Assembly: GCF_042453785.1 (NCBI RefSeq)
Contig: NC_091670.1
Span: 3,619,501-3,683,500, forward strand
Direction: 5' to 3'
Length of the DNA: 64,000 bases
From: Malus domestica
Lineage: Eukaryota; Streptophyta; Magnoliopsida; Rosales; Rosaceae
This document shows positions 13,984-24,550 of the stretch, piece after piece. The notes under the pieces are model-generated. The model saw only the letters and a program-made list of their open reading frames with translations, was not told where the DNA came from and ran no database searches. The position numbers and the translations under genes were made by a program. Within the stretch, counting starts at the first letter, position 1. Each line of letters starts with the position of its first letter.

Positions 13984-14007
13984 TTAGGGTTTAGGGTTTA
14001 GGGTTTA
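13984..14007 (-). promoter_or_regulatory. Triple telo-box immediately upstream of the NAT10 start
   Basis: On the minus strand the sequence is three head-to-tail copies of AAACCCTA, 16-39 bases before the NAT10 ATG. Single telo-boxes are typical of plant promoters and leaders of ribosomal-protein and ribosome-biogenesis genes (established). That fits the role of NAT10 in rRNA modification and suggests co-regulation with the translation machinery (inference). Confidence 0.75.
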
Positions 14008-14857
14008 TACTTGCTTTATAACTACGGCAGTTGTCGTCGGGCAGGGTTTAAGCCTTCGATGAAGCAGTGAGAGAGAGACTAGCATCGCAGACATATATTG
14101 TGTTCATCTCAGCCGTTGATTGGCTATCTTATGGTTGTTATCAAAGCTAAAAATGAAAATCGAAAAATTTGTTTTCAACATTTTTTTTTTGTTTTTTGGT
14201 AAAGAAATCGTATTCACCTTGTGACTCACGATATATTTAACACAGTGGTCGGATTCTCTTTCCTTTAATTCCCACCTCTTCTTTATGTCCTCTCATCTTT
14301 TCCTTTCACATATTTTCTATTCTTTCTCCTCTTATAAAGAAAAATAATCAGTATAAAATGTTGACGTAACATAATCGTTAAAGTTCAAATATTATAAGAG
14401 AGAAATTGAGGTAAAATGAAAAAGGAGAAAATCTAGATCCATTCAAATTTAAAATTTTTATGTCTTTTACAAGTGAAGAAAAATACAACTAAAATGTATT
14501 ATTAAGGTTGGATGAATAAGATCAATCTATTTAAAATACTTCATAATTTAGCTAGTAACTTGTATATCAATTAATTTAAAATATTTATCACTAATTCTGA
14601 AATTTTGTGTTCAACTCTTATTATATTTAAATATATTTAGTGTAATTAGTTTGCCAAAAAAATAATTGCAAAAGATTTAGTATACAATTAAAAATAATAA
14701 TAGTATTGGTTTATAATAATAAAAAATAAATAAGTGGCAACACGTGGCCAAATTAACTCCAGAAAAACAGTCACTCCTCCCTCCTTCCCTCCACTTTACT
14801 CTCTCTCCCCCCTCATCTTTTCTCCCAAATTATACTTGTACCTCACTCTCTTCCTCC
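14008..14857. promoter_or_regulatory. Divergent promoter region between NAT10 and the VDE-related gene
   Basis: AT-rich intergenic DNA between two head-to-head genes. Visible elements are a G-box CACGTG at 14741-14746, ahead of the + strand gene, and a CT-rich leader at about 14765-14850, common in plant 5' regions. From about 14330 to 14700 I see only AT-rich sequence. Confidence 0.55.
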
Positions 14858-14905
14858 ATGGAAACCACCTCAGACAGAGGAGAGAGACAGAGAGTGGTCA
14901 GGTGA
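14858..14905 (+). promoter_or_regulatory. Upstream ORF in the leader of the VDE-related gene
   Basis: An ATG in a fair Kozak context (CTCCATGG) opens a 15-codon reading frame (starts METTSDRGE) closed by TGA at 14903-14905. This is 11 bases before the proposed main start and out of frame with it. If it lies in the mRNA it could lower translation of the main frame; transcription of this stretch is assumed. Confidence 0.45.
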
Positions 14906-14916
14906 GCTGTGACGTC

Positions 14917-17154
14917 ATGACTATGGCTCTGGAAGCAGCTTCAGTTCCACCGCTTTTCAAACCCAGAACCGCAGTTTCATTGAACCGGCGGTTCGCAGCT
15001 TCCGCAGCAGCCGGTTTTCTTCATTTTCCATGTTCCCCGTTTGCAGTTGGAAAAACAATTTACCGTGCCCCACCCCCGGTTTTGGCGGTTAAGGAAGTGA
15101 ATTCGAGCGCGGTGGTGACGGCGGAGGAGACAACACCGGTGAGAATAGTAGCAGTTGTCGGCCAAGGCACCCTCAGCCCTCTCAAGTCCACACCTTGGGA
15201 AGAGGTCATGCTCCACACTGTAAGTAATCCGCTCTCAACTTTGCTTTCTTTTACTTTTCTTTATAAACCCAAGAACAACATTTAATCAAACAGATTCTTA
15301 ATTTCTTATTTGTTGTTATAATTTCTTTTCAACAAATTGCTCGAATTTCTAACAAGTAATAAAATAGAGTTGTCAGTTATGATGAAATGTTACTACTTTT
15401 TTTATAAGTGGTGGATTGTCACGATGGATAGGACATTCCTCTTCAAACCGCGCCCCGTTTCGGGTTCAAACCCTTCCCCTCCTCGTATTAATGTTTAGTT
15501 GCTGAGAAATATGGAGCGATATGACATATGTTATTATACAATTGGAGGGACACTTGAAAAAAAACTTTACTCTAATTATATAATGACATGTGATGTACTG
15601 GCATGTGTTCCGGACATTGAAAATTTCTCGTACTAAGACCTTGGAAAGAAGGTGCCTCCGTCATTGACACTTTAACAGATGCCACATTCTAGTTATATCT
15701 CTTTTAGTCAGTTACCATTGAAAAGGCGGTTTAGATCGAGTTAGATTTGTGTGGTATGTTGTTGTGCTTTGTTTTTGGCTGCTACGCTTGTATTGCTTGT
15801 TGCCTGATACTTTCCCTGTAAACAGGCGAAAAGACTGAAATGGGTAGACGAAGCATATGAAATGCTTGTTTTTACCGATGACATCTGCAAATCTGATCAT
15901 CAAATTGCCGTAAATTTCCACACGGAGTTTCAACGTGCGGATATTTTGGTGATTGTTTCTGTTACGAACCAAGAATCAGTTAAATGGATTCAAACTAATA
16001 GTCAGAATATTCGAAACATTATCTGCTTTGACTCATCTCCGAATTTAGCAAACAGATTAGGAGGATATGATATTCGTAGTGAAACCAAGGGAAATATATT
16101 AGGCAAAAGCTTTGACACTTCACAAAAATCAATGAACAGTGGATCAGAGGAAGTGATCCAGACTGTATCACAGGCGTGGGATCGGCATAATACGGATGAT
16201 ATAAGGTTTTGTTTATTGGTTATAATTAACACTTACATAAGACCAGTCCCAATCCTGAAGAATCTAAGATCAAGAGGTCTTTCTACCCTGAGCTGCATGG
16301 TAAAGAACTGCGGGCCTCAGGTACTAAACTGCCTCTTGGATCCAAATTGTCGGAAAGCACTTCAATGCTTGAATCGGTGCAGCCCAGTAGATCAAGTGTG
16401 TAACTATCGGTGCATTGCTTCGTATGAGAGTCCAAATCTAGAAGCATTTTCTCTGTGCGTGTTGCAGAAACATAATTGTCTTGGATTGGATGCAAAGATC
16501 CCTGACAAACCGTATGTGCCACCCATGGTTAAATTTCAAGGGAAGGACTTGTGCCACGAAACTGCTGAAGATCTTTTCGTTGGTTGGTTGGGGAGTTTGA
16601 ATTGGAGTTGGCGTGTTGTGGCAGGGCAGAACCCAGCTTATGATCAATTTCCCTGTCAGTACCAGCTCTTTTATAGGGGGAAGGCCAGAGGGTCATTTTG
16701 GTACGAGCCAGTTTTTCAGGTACAAACATTGGAGGGGAAGATGGTCTGGAGGAGGCGGAAGTATCGAGTCAAGAGAAGCAAAATACCGGGGACATTCAAC
16801 TTTAGTGTCTTGGACAATGGGGTTGTATCGAATGAGTTTTGGACAATTGTGGATGTTGCTGATGATCTTAGTTGGGGTTTGTTTTATTATAGCGGTGCTG
16901 CTCGAGCTGCAGGACAATGTTATACCGGTGCTGTGCTTGTCAGTCCGGATGGGGCATACCCAAATGATGTGCATAGGACGAGGTTAATTTCTGCTCTAGA
17001 CAAGTGTGGAATTAAAGAGTGGGAGCTGTACACCGTTAATAATGCTTCATGTTTAGGTCCTCCATTGGGAATTCCCGAGGGTTCAAGTTTGCATTCAGTG
17101 ATACAGGTTAAGGATCAGCAAGGGGCGTCCTTGTTGGGTTTGGCGGATGTTTGA
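14917..17154 (+). CDS. VDR: Violaxanthin de-epoxidase-related protein, chloroplast
   Basis: Homologue of the Arabidopsis VDE-related protein (At2g21860 type), a plastid relative of the xanthophyll-cycle enzyme; its own reaction is not established. Exon 1 is 14917-15219 and exon 2 15826-17154, with GT/AG borders and phase kept (543 aa). The N-terminus is Ser/Ala/Arg-rich like a transit peptide. A Cys-rich domain follows, with Cys near 258, 263, 270, 276, 282, 286, 293, 297, 312 and 319, the spacing typical of the VDE family. A lipocalin-like half from about 350 includes NWSWRVVAGQNPAYD and FWTIVDVADDLSWGLFYYSG. The start could also be the second Met at 14923. Unlike VDE, most of the protein is one exon. 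The last ~100 codons are repeated as a pseudogene at 52127, marking the edge of a segmental duplication. Confidence 0.9.
15220..15825 (+). other. Intron of the VDE-related gene, with a possible SINE-like segment
   Basis: A 606-bp intron. Near 15408-15490 there is a tRNA-like stretch containing GGGTTCAAACCC, resembling a B-box with an A-box-like GTGGATTGTCACGATGG upstream. This may be a short SINE remnant; low certainty. Confidence 0.4.
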
Positions 17155-17881
17155 ACTTCAAAACGCCCTTGTGCACAGAAGAGTCAGAGACTCGAAAAGG
17201 AAGCTTGGGCAAGTAGCTCCGCTAGTTGCGCTGTGAAATTAAGGGATTTTCCGAGATTGTTGAAAGGGTAGCGATTAAAGTTTAATCACACAATTGCTCT
17301 TGTGCAATAGAAGATCAATTTGGCCAAACAATCTGATTAAGGTGCCTGCTTTCTCATTAAATCACTGGTATCATATGTTTTTTTGGTTGACTGTTATCAT
17401 ATGTTTTCACTTAGCTGAATTAAGCTCAATTTTATGTATTAATATTTGTAAAGTTGCCTTGTTAGTATAATTTAGATTGTTGAAAAAGGTTAATTCATCG
17501 AATATAATAAGCTCTGTTTTCTGTTCTCTTAGTATGATTATGGATTTTCTTAACAAAAATTAGATCCATCAAAGCCTTGGATACTTTGGTACATGTTCAG
17601 AGCATTTCCGGTGCAAGACTTATATTGTTAGATCCATGTTATTATACAAGAGTTTAAAAAGGGCGATGGTTTCCGCTTTTTGGTATTCTTCTCCGAATCT
17701 TATACTCCAATGTAAAGAATTAGGATTTATTTGAAAGTATCTTTAAAATGACTGAAAGTCCTTGTGAAAATATTTTTGAAACCAATATTTAGAAAAAATG
17801 CAAGTAAATCCTAGAAAAGCACTATAATAAGCACATAACTCGTGCTGAATATAAACTGCAATTGGTCTTGGGAGAAGGGGG
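17155..17881. other. 3' flank of the VDE-related gene with a half hAT-like MITE
   Basis: Contains the presumed 3' UTR, and at about 17730-17860 a segment with CTTTAAAATGACTGAAAGTCCTT. The complete MITE at 24051-24280 shares this. The matching unit 2 segment is 52420-53118. No gene is seen. Confidence 0.6.
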
Positions 17882-18629
17882 TGTTAACGCTTAAAATCTG
17901 CAGGTTAACAAATTAAATGATGAACCATAGGTGGGCTTTGGATACGAAATGAAGTGAATAGGACTCACAAACTAAGTGGTTCACCCTTGGGTTACGTCCA
18001 CAATGTTACTATATTAATCTCAATACTAAATAGCACTCGATATTAATACATCAATTATTTCTTCTCTCAATCATCCAACACCCAATACATAAGGTCCTCC
18101 CCCTTTTATGTAAGCCCTAAATGAACCTCTCACCCTTGGGTCTCCCCAACTTGGCACTTAATGTGCCACCTATGTATACTATGGTGCTCACACATTTTCA
18201 CCAATCAACCCAACAATCGGCGATAAAATGACATTTGTTCAACCAAATAGGCGCGATTTGTCAACATGTTGTGAGCCAAACGCCTTGCTTGGCCTTGGTT
18301 ATCCAACCTTGCCTCCCCGACAATTGTTCCGACTACCTTTACATCACATCCTAGGTCTCTACCACTAACTGGGGGCTGCCACATGGTGTGATCGATATCT
18401 AGGTAGGCTTGTTCTTGGAGATTTGCTTCATAAAGATATCAGCCTGCTGACGTGCTCTTGGTGGTCGGAGGAACCCTTACATGCCCTAGTCAAGCTAAAG
18501 CTCAGAGCGTTCGGATATATCTTCTTCTAAGCCCTTTAGGCCATGGGCTTCTCAATCTCTCTTGGGCTTTTCATGGCTCTTTCCTCAACTTGCACCATTG
18601 GGTGGGCCTAAAAATGCCCAGTGTTAACA
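17882..18629. mobile_element. Solo LTR (748 bp) inserted in unit 1
   Basis: The segment begins TGTTAACGC and ends GTGTTAACA, perfect 7-bp inverted ends of TG...CA type. It interrupts sequence that is continuous in unit 2 (about 53118-53140). Target repeats are imperfect (GGGGG and AGAGG flanks; unit 2 reads GAGGG there). No coding potential. The absence in unit 2 is seen directly; the LTR class is inferred from the ends. Confidence 0.7.
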
Positions 18630-18883
18630 AGAGGGTAGAAGAGTGGTTGTGGTCAGAGGTTGGAGTTGTTCGGACAAAGATAAAGATGTGTTTTTGTTCT
18701 CTCTCTTATTGTTGTTGGTGGTGCTGGGTTCGGCTAAATCCGGCGGGGATTTGGGAGGAGACTTGGTGGAGCGGCAAGAAATATTGATTTTTTTGGTTCG
18801 GATTTGTCGAAAAGGTGAAAAGAAGACAGTCGCTTTGCATCTGAGGAATTCACAGTCCAGTGGACACCACTCATAGCCATTTG

Positions 18884-19260
18884 ATAGGATCAAACATGAT
18901 AAAAGGGAAAATGCATAAAGTTGAAAAGAAATCAGAATAATTTTATATCTTCGTTCATAACCCTTTGAAAGGCTAACTCCTACATATTTATATCTTTGTA
19001 TCACCGTTAATATTGAGAGAGTTTGGTAAACGTTTCACCATTAACACTGGGATTAAGAAAACATTGGTTGGGCCGGCATTAGACAATGAAAGTAGAAGCC
19101 CATCGAAGCCAATTCATTGGTTGAAGGCTCCAATCGTTGATCTAACACATCTTTCAGAAGCAGCTCTGCATTTTTTCATTGACGTTGATGATTCCGATAG
19201 TTGGGACTCCAATATGTTAGAGTCGTATCACCATTAATATTGAGAGAGTTTGGTAAACGT
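18884..19260. repeat. Unit 1-specific insertion bounded by a 35-bp near-perfect direct repeat
   Basis: A segment beginning TATCACCGTTAATATTGAG occurs at 18999-19033 and again at 19226-19260 with one mismatch. Unit 2 has only one, more diverged copy (about 53370-53400). Between the two copies is ~190 bp that stays open on the + strand (19013-19237) with a non-repetitive, protein-like composition. It may be filler copied from elsewhere; I do not recognise it. Confidence 0.6.
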
Positions 19261-19956
19261 AGATGTTGTCTAAAATGGAAACAAAATAAAAAAAAAAAAA
19301 ATTGGGTTATAGATCCACCGCAAGGGTGGGTAGCCTTAACCGGATGTGTGGTAACAGGTAAGCTCGAAAGCTGTTCCCGTCCCTGTCAGGGGAGATGCCA
19401 ACCATCTCTCCTTTCTACGAACACAAGCTTGCTTGTTATTAGGAGCAATATAAACTAGACAAGACTTTGTGTTTTGGTCGATGTGGGATAGAGTTCCTTC
19501 CTTGGTTTGGGCTTGGTGCTATAGTGGATAACAGATCATTCAATGAAGTCTAAAACAAATAGCACGAGAGCGTAGTTTTACACAAAAATGTTGTCCTGGT
19601 GACTCGTTAGTTTGTAAGTTGTAACCAAGGAATGCATGCGTTCAAGAGCCGAGAGTTTTGAGCTCTGTTCTTGTCCATACTTAAATTTGATATTAATGTT
19701 GATAAATAAAAGAATGGTAGTATAGGAAGAGCCGATTTATTGGTAGAGGAGGAGATTAATTATATTTATACATTTTGGAATGGTATATTATACTTTTAAA
19801 GACTGATCGTTCATACATCCCAATATCCTAGAGTCTTAGGTTTTCACTCATGTGGCACAGGTTCGAAGCTGCCCTCTCTCATAAATTATGTAATAGTTTC
19901 GAATCATTTTCCTTAAATAATAATTAGAAAAAGAAAACAAACAGGCCAACCATACA

Positions 19957-22220
19957 TGTTATGCTTTGTACCTTAAAATAATGTAACTTATTCTCGAGAC
20001 ATGTGAAAAGACGATTTTTGTCTCTGAATGGGTGTCTTAAGTAATTTTCAAGCCTCGATTCGAAATCCAATATCTTATACTTTCTTATGTTTTCCTAACT
20101 ATATTCATGTACGTGAATGTGAAATCGAAAACAAAATTCGAATCGAAGACTCGAGGGTTCATTTATGGGGAGGTAATTTGGTAATTTTACTGTTTGAATT
20201 TTTCTATTTGGGATTAACCCACTCTCGGTCAGTCGGTCCTCCTCTCCCTAATTCAAATTGAACCCTCTCTCTCTCTCTTCACTCTCGAACTCACTCACTC
20301 TATCTAAGCTCCGGGAGCTCGTATCCTTATTTCTCTTCGAGTTTGAAGTAAATCCAACCCAAAACCTTGTAATCTTAATCTCTGGGACACAAGGAACCCA
20401 GCCATACTATTTCATGTACCATCGGAGCACCGGGCAATGCTCTGCCATGGGATCCGAGAGTTTTGAGCTCCGTTCTTGAATGCAGGTGAGGCTCTTGCTT
20501 ATTCTTCGAATTTCTGGGTTTATCTATGTTGTTTTGTGCTGCATTGTCATGGTTTCATATTGAAACTCGAGGGTCGCATCCTCTGCACTTTCGGGCGAAA
20601 GCTGTCGAGTTCGAAGTCTGCTAGGGTTACAATGCTTCTGAATAACTATACTCTAATCTAGGGTTTATAATGGTGAAGTTTGAACTTGAGTTTCGAGTTC
20701 TAATCCATGCATGCAATCCTCTCTCTGTTTCCAGTTCTCGGCGAGTGTGAACGGACAAACTTCGGCGAGTTCGTGGTGCTTTCTTCCCCAAAACCTATTG
20801 CAGCACACCCGAGTAAGCTATTGAGCATTTTTGTGAAGTTTTTTAGATGAATTTCAAGTTGGGGATCTTTGTTTTGATGCATGCATGCTCGTTTTCCTCT
20901 GCAGTTTCCGACGGGTTCTTCCGAGCGAAAACTGTCGAATCCGAGGTGGATTTGACCTCCACTCCTTGTAAAACGTGTTTGGGTAAGTTCCTGAGCCTTT
21001 AGGGTAATTTTCTATCAAGAATTGAGAAACCTTTGATTTGGAACTCGGGGGAAGCCCTGATCGTTTCCTGTAGATTCCGGCGACTACGCCAGCGACGGTC
21101 AATGCCGATCTCTGTTGGACATAACGGAAACATCAACTGTGCCGTTAGACTTAACGACATATTCCCTCCAGCAAGTATATTCCGTTAACACTGTTAACTC
21201 TCACCTGTGACCAGCGCGTGGCACCTGTGACCATGCGGTGGCGCATCTTTCCTGATGCCACGGTGCGTGGTGGCGTTGGTCGGAGCATGGCGGGGCGTGC
21301 AGGACCTGAGACTCATTTTTAGGTTTTTCGGTGTTCTGAATTATGTGGTGCTCTCCGTTTGTGCTAATTCCATGTCTAAATGGTAGTTTTAGACGATTTT
21401 CTCTAGGATGTTCATGAAAGCTTATTTTAGTTTTATAATCAATTCACATGCGTATTAGAGATTAAAGAGGAATTAGGCAAGAAGCCTATCGAGGAAAGGC
21501 GTTATGATTACCCGTGAGTGGATTCCTTTGAAAACTAAAATGTTTTAAATTATTATTATATGTTGATGCATATTACTACTCTTGATAGTCTTTGAGGAGA
21601 CTTATATCCAGTTAAATTAAATTGATATCTTGATACCGTTGGTGATTTATTTTCACCACATGGTCATCATACATGTCGTATAGCTAGCTACGGCTGTATG
21701 TTATTTGCAGGTACTTATCTTTCTAGTAGAGGCTAGAAACACTAGTAGGCGGTAGTCATCGATCATGTAGACGCCACTTCATCTGCTTGCTATACGTTTA
21801 AATTACTTTGATTATGTAATTGATATTACTTTCTTTGATATGATGAGGGATGTGATATGAACTTAACTACTATTATTGTAGTATTATATGTATGTAGTTT
21901 TCACAATATATGTGATTTCAAAACCAGGGTTATTCTATTCAAAGGACCCCGAAGGTGACAAGTGGGCTTGGTAGGGAGGCATCCATCCATTGGACTTTAG
22001 GTGATGATTCATTTATTGCAGTTTATTCTAGTTTGTAATAATCACATAATCATACTCTTGATTATGCATAGCACTGCCTTTTTATGTGTTTACTGTTGTG
22101 TGAAACTTCGCTATCAAGTTGGCTTGTGATGTCATCTTTCGATGGGGTAGTATGGTCAATTTAGTGGCGACTAACATATCTCGGCCTTGTAGCTTGTGTT
22201 AATGGGATATGAATGTGTCA
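19957..22220. mobile_element. Solo-LTR-like insertion (2264 bp) with ATACA target duplication
   Basis: It begins TGTTATGC and ends GTGTCA (TG...CA) and is flanked by ATACA at 19952-19956 and 22221-22225. Unit 2 lacks it: there the flank runs straight into TACAAGAGAAAGAAGC at about 54160. There is no gag/pol-like ORF. The CT-rich block at 20260-20300 could be a transcribed leader. The size suits a long Gypsy-type LTR, but I cannot assign the family. Confidence 0.75.
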
Positions 22221-22721
22221 ATACAAGAGAAAGAAGCATAGTATGTATTAACATATACCTAGCTTCAACTTAGTAAGAGTGGATAAACCTAGCCAAAAAG
22301 AAGAAAAAAATAGTGGGGAAATAAGGAGATCGAGAAGCAACATGATACGACACGAAGACAAACAATAGCAATAAAGTATGTGTCGTCCAAGAAGGAGGAT
22401 TCGATCTATTGCATTAACTCTTTGGGGGTTACAAACCTACAACATCGGGTTTCACATGCATGTGTACATAGGTGAAAGCATAGTGTTAGTTCATATTACA
22501 TAGAGTTTGAAAGCTACTTAGCCCAATTTAGCATATCTTTTTTTTTTTGTTGACATGAATAATCAATGGTGTTATGATTATACAAGTTTCGTAACATATA
22601 GGGAGTTCAAAACATCATTTGACGGTGTTGCGAATACATTAAAATTTTCAAAAAAGAAACTTCGACACTTTGTATTATAGTTCGGTTGATCTTTTATATA
22701 ACCATAAAATCATGACTCCTT

Positions 22722-24050
22722 AGTTGCAAAAATTAGATAATCAAAATTAGCTTCATTATGTCTCAAATTGTAGTCCTCGCAAGTATACGAATCGGATGAC
22801 AGTATAGAATATAAGTATGGATATTATCCCACAAATGTCGAATTGATTCTAAAAGTCTTGCTAACTAAATTGAAACAAATTATACTTGCAAAGCTTTAAC
22901 GGAAAAGATAGAAAATTTGAATTAAACTAAAATGAAATACATCTTGAAAATAAAATGCAAGAAATAATAAAATTAAAAACATAGGAAAATAAGACCTAGG
23001 GCATCCAAATTCACTGTAACCAGTTTTACTTAATTCTCTCACTATGTTATGCTCAAGTAGTTCCTCCATATTGATGATCGATTTTCCCTAAATTATTCAA
23101 CGGCCATGATATTTGGTTGCATAAAAAGTATCCTTACATGTTAACCTTCTACGACATCTAAATAAACTTAAACAAGTCAGAACTCATTAAGCTCTATGAA
23201 AATCGTTGGAAAATCACACAAACCCTAATTGCATGGCATCTACAAATAGGTGTTTTTGGTATCAATTGCAAGAAGTTAAACCCAAGTTAAGTATGACATC
23301 TACTCCAACTTGCATCAAATCAACTTAATTGATACCTAAATGGTGATCAAGCATCTAAATGAAAATCAAGCGCATTACGAATAGCAAAAGATACTCAATA
23401 AAGATGAAAAACATGATAATAACAATGCCACAAAGAAATTACATATTTATGATCAGACTACATGGTAACCCTAGAAAAGGAAAGAAAATAGAAAAGCTCT
23501 CTCTGCGCTTCCTTGTCGTAGCTTTCTATGAAATGCATGATGATGTTTTGTGGTTTTTTTGGTGGCTTCCTTCATCACAAGGAGAATCTATCTCCATATA
23601 TAAAACCCATGGCAAAGGTTACTAAAGGTTAATTAAAATGACCGGAGATATATAAAACCCATGGCTAAGGTTTACTAAAGACCAATTAAAATGACCATTG
23701 ATCCTACGTCTAGTGACTTTCAAGTCCTTGTTAAAGAAAAGAAAAATAAACGGAAACAGTAAAATTAGTAATTAAGTTCTCTCCCAATATCTATTGAATA
23801 GCATCCCCATGTCCATTTGATTTCCAAAATCGTTGCAGTCTCATTTTCTTATTGTAATGTACATGTCTTGTCACGTTACTTAGACTCTTGCTCTACTGGA
23901 ATTACTCTAGACATCCGAAATCGTCATTTTCCATTTCTTTTTCGCATAAGTCCAGTATTGATGCCTATAAATTAAAACAATTAAATTCAATGCATTTAAC
24001 AGATTCGTATACACAAAATAAAAAATATATATGATTGTTGTAGGCATAGG
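22722..24050. mobile_element. Non-coding repeat, left part of the ~9 kb block absent from unit 2
   Basis: Homology to unit 2 stops near 22720. The segment contains CGCAAGTATACGAATCG and an A-rich stretch followed by wording similar to 29750-30900 (locus-wide phrases such as GACTCATTA, GAAAACC and ACCTAGGG/ACCTAGCA). I read both as decayed non-coding parts of Gypsy/Tat-type elements; the family is inferred. No intact ORF. Confidence 0.4.
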
Positions 24051-24280
24051 ACTTGTTTGGATGTGCTTTTAAAATGACTGAAAGTGCTTGTAGAGAAAAT
24101 ATTTTTTGGTTCCAAAAGCACTTAAAGTGTTTTTCTGCAAGAAGCATCAGTTATGTGCTTCTTCCAGGAAGCACTTTAAGTGTTTTTCTAGAATTTACTT
24201 GCATTTTTACTAAGGATTAGTTCCAAAACCATTTTCACCAAAAGCGATATTAGTCATTTTAAAAACACATCCAAACGAGT
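24051..24280. mobile_element. hAT-like MITE (about 230 bp)
   Basis: Terminal inverted repeats of about 30 bp: the left end carries TTGTTTGGATGTGCTTTTAA and the right end is its near-perfect complement (TTTTAAAAACACATCCAAAC). The inside is partly self-complementary around AAGCACTT. A clear 8-bp target duplication was not found, so the superfamily is inferred from the termini. Confidence 0.65.
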
Positions 24281-24291
24281 ACATAATTTAC

Positions 24292-24550
24292 TGAACAATC
24301 ATGGAGGCCATAGAGAGAGGGGTGCGACAATAGTAGATAGAAAGAGAGATGTATAATTGTGAGTTGTGTTCTATTCCACCCCATTGTGCCTTTATTTATA
24401 GTAGCAAGGAAGGTTAATTCCTTACCCTTTTAGGATTACATCTCTAATAGGATAATATCTAGTCTAAGATATATGGTAGAATCCCATAAGAATATCCTAG
24501 ATATGTTAGGGTTTACACAATCACATTCATAATCTAATAGAATTGCAACA
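24292..24550 (-). mobile_element. 3' LTR of a decayed Ty1/copia element
   Basis: Read on the minus strand, a polypurine tract (CTCAAGGGGGAG) is followed directly by TGTTGCAATTC, and the segment ends ...TTGTTCA, giving a 259-bp TG...CA LTR with a TATAAATA box. The matching 5' LTR was not found to the right, so the element is truncated there. Confidence 0.65.
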
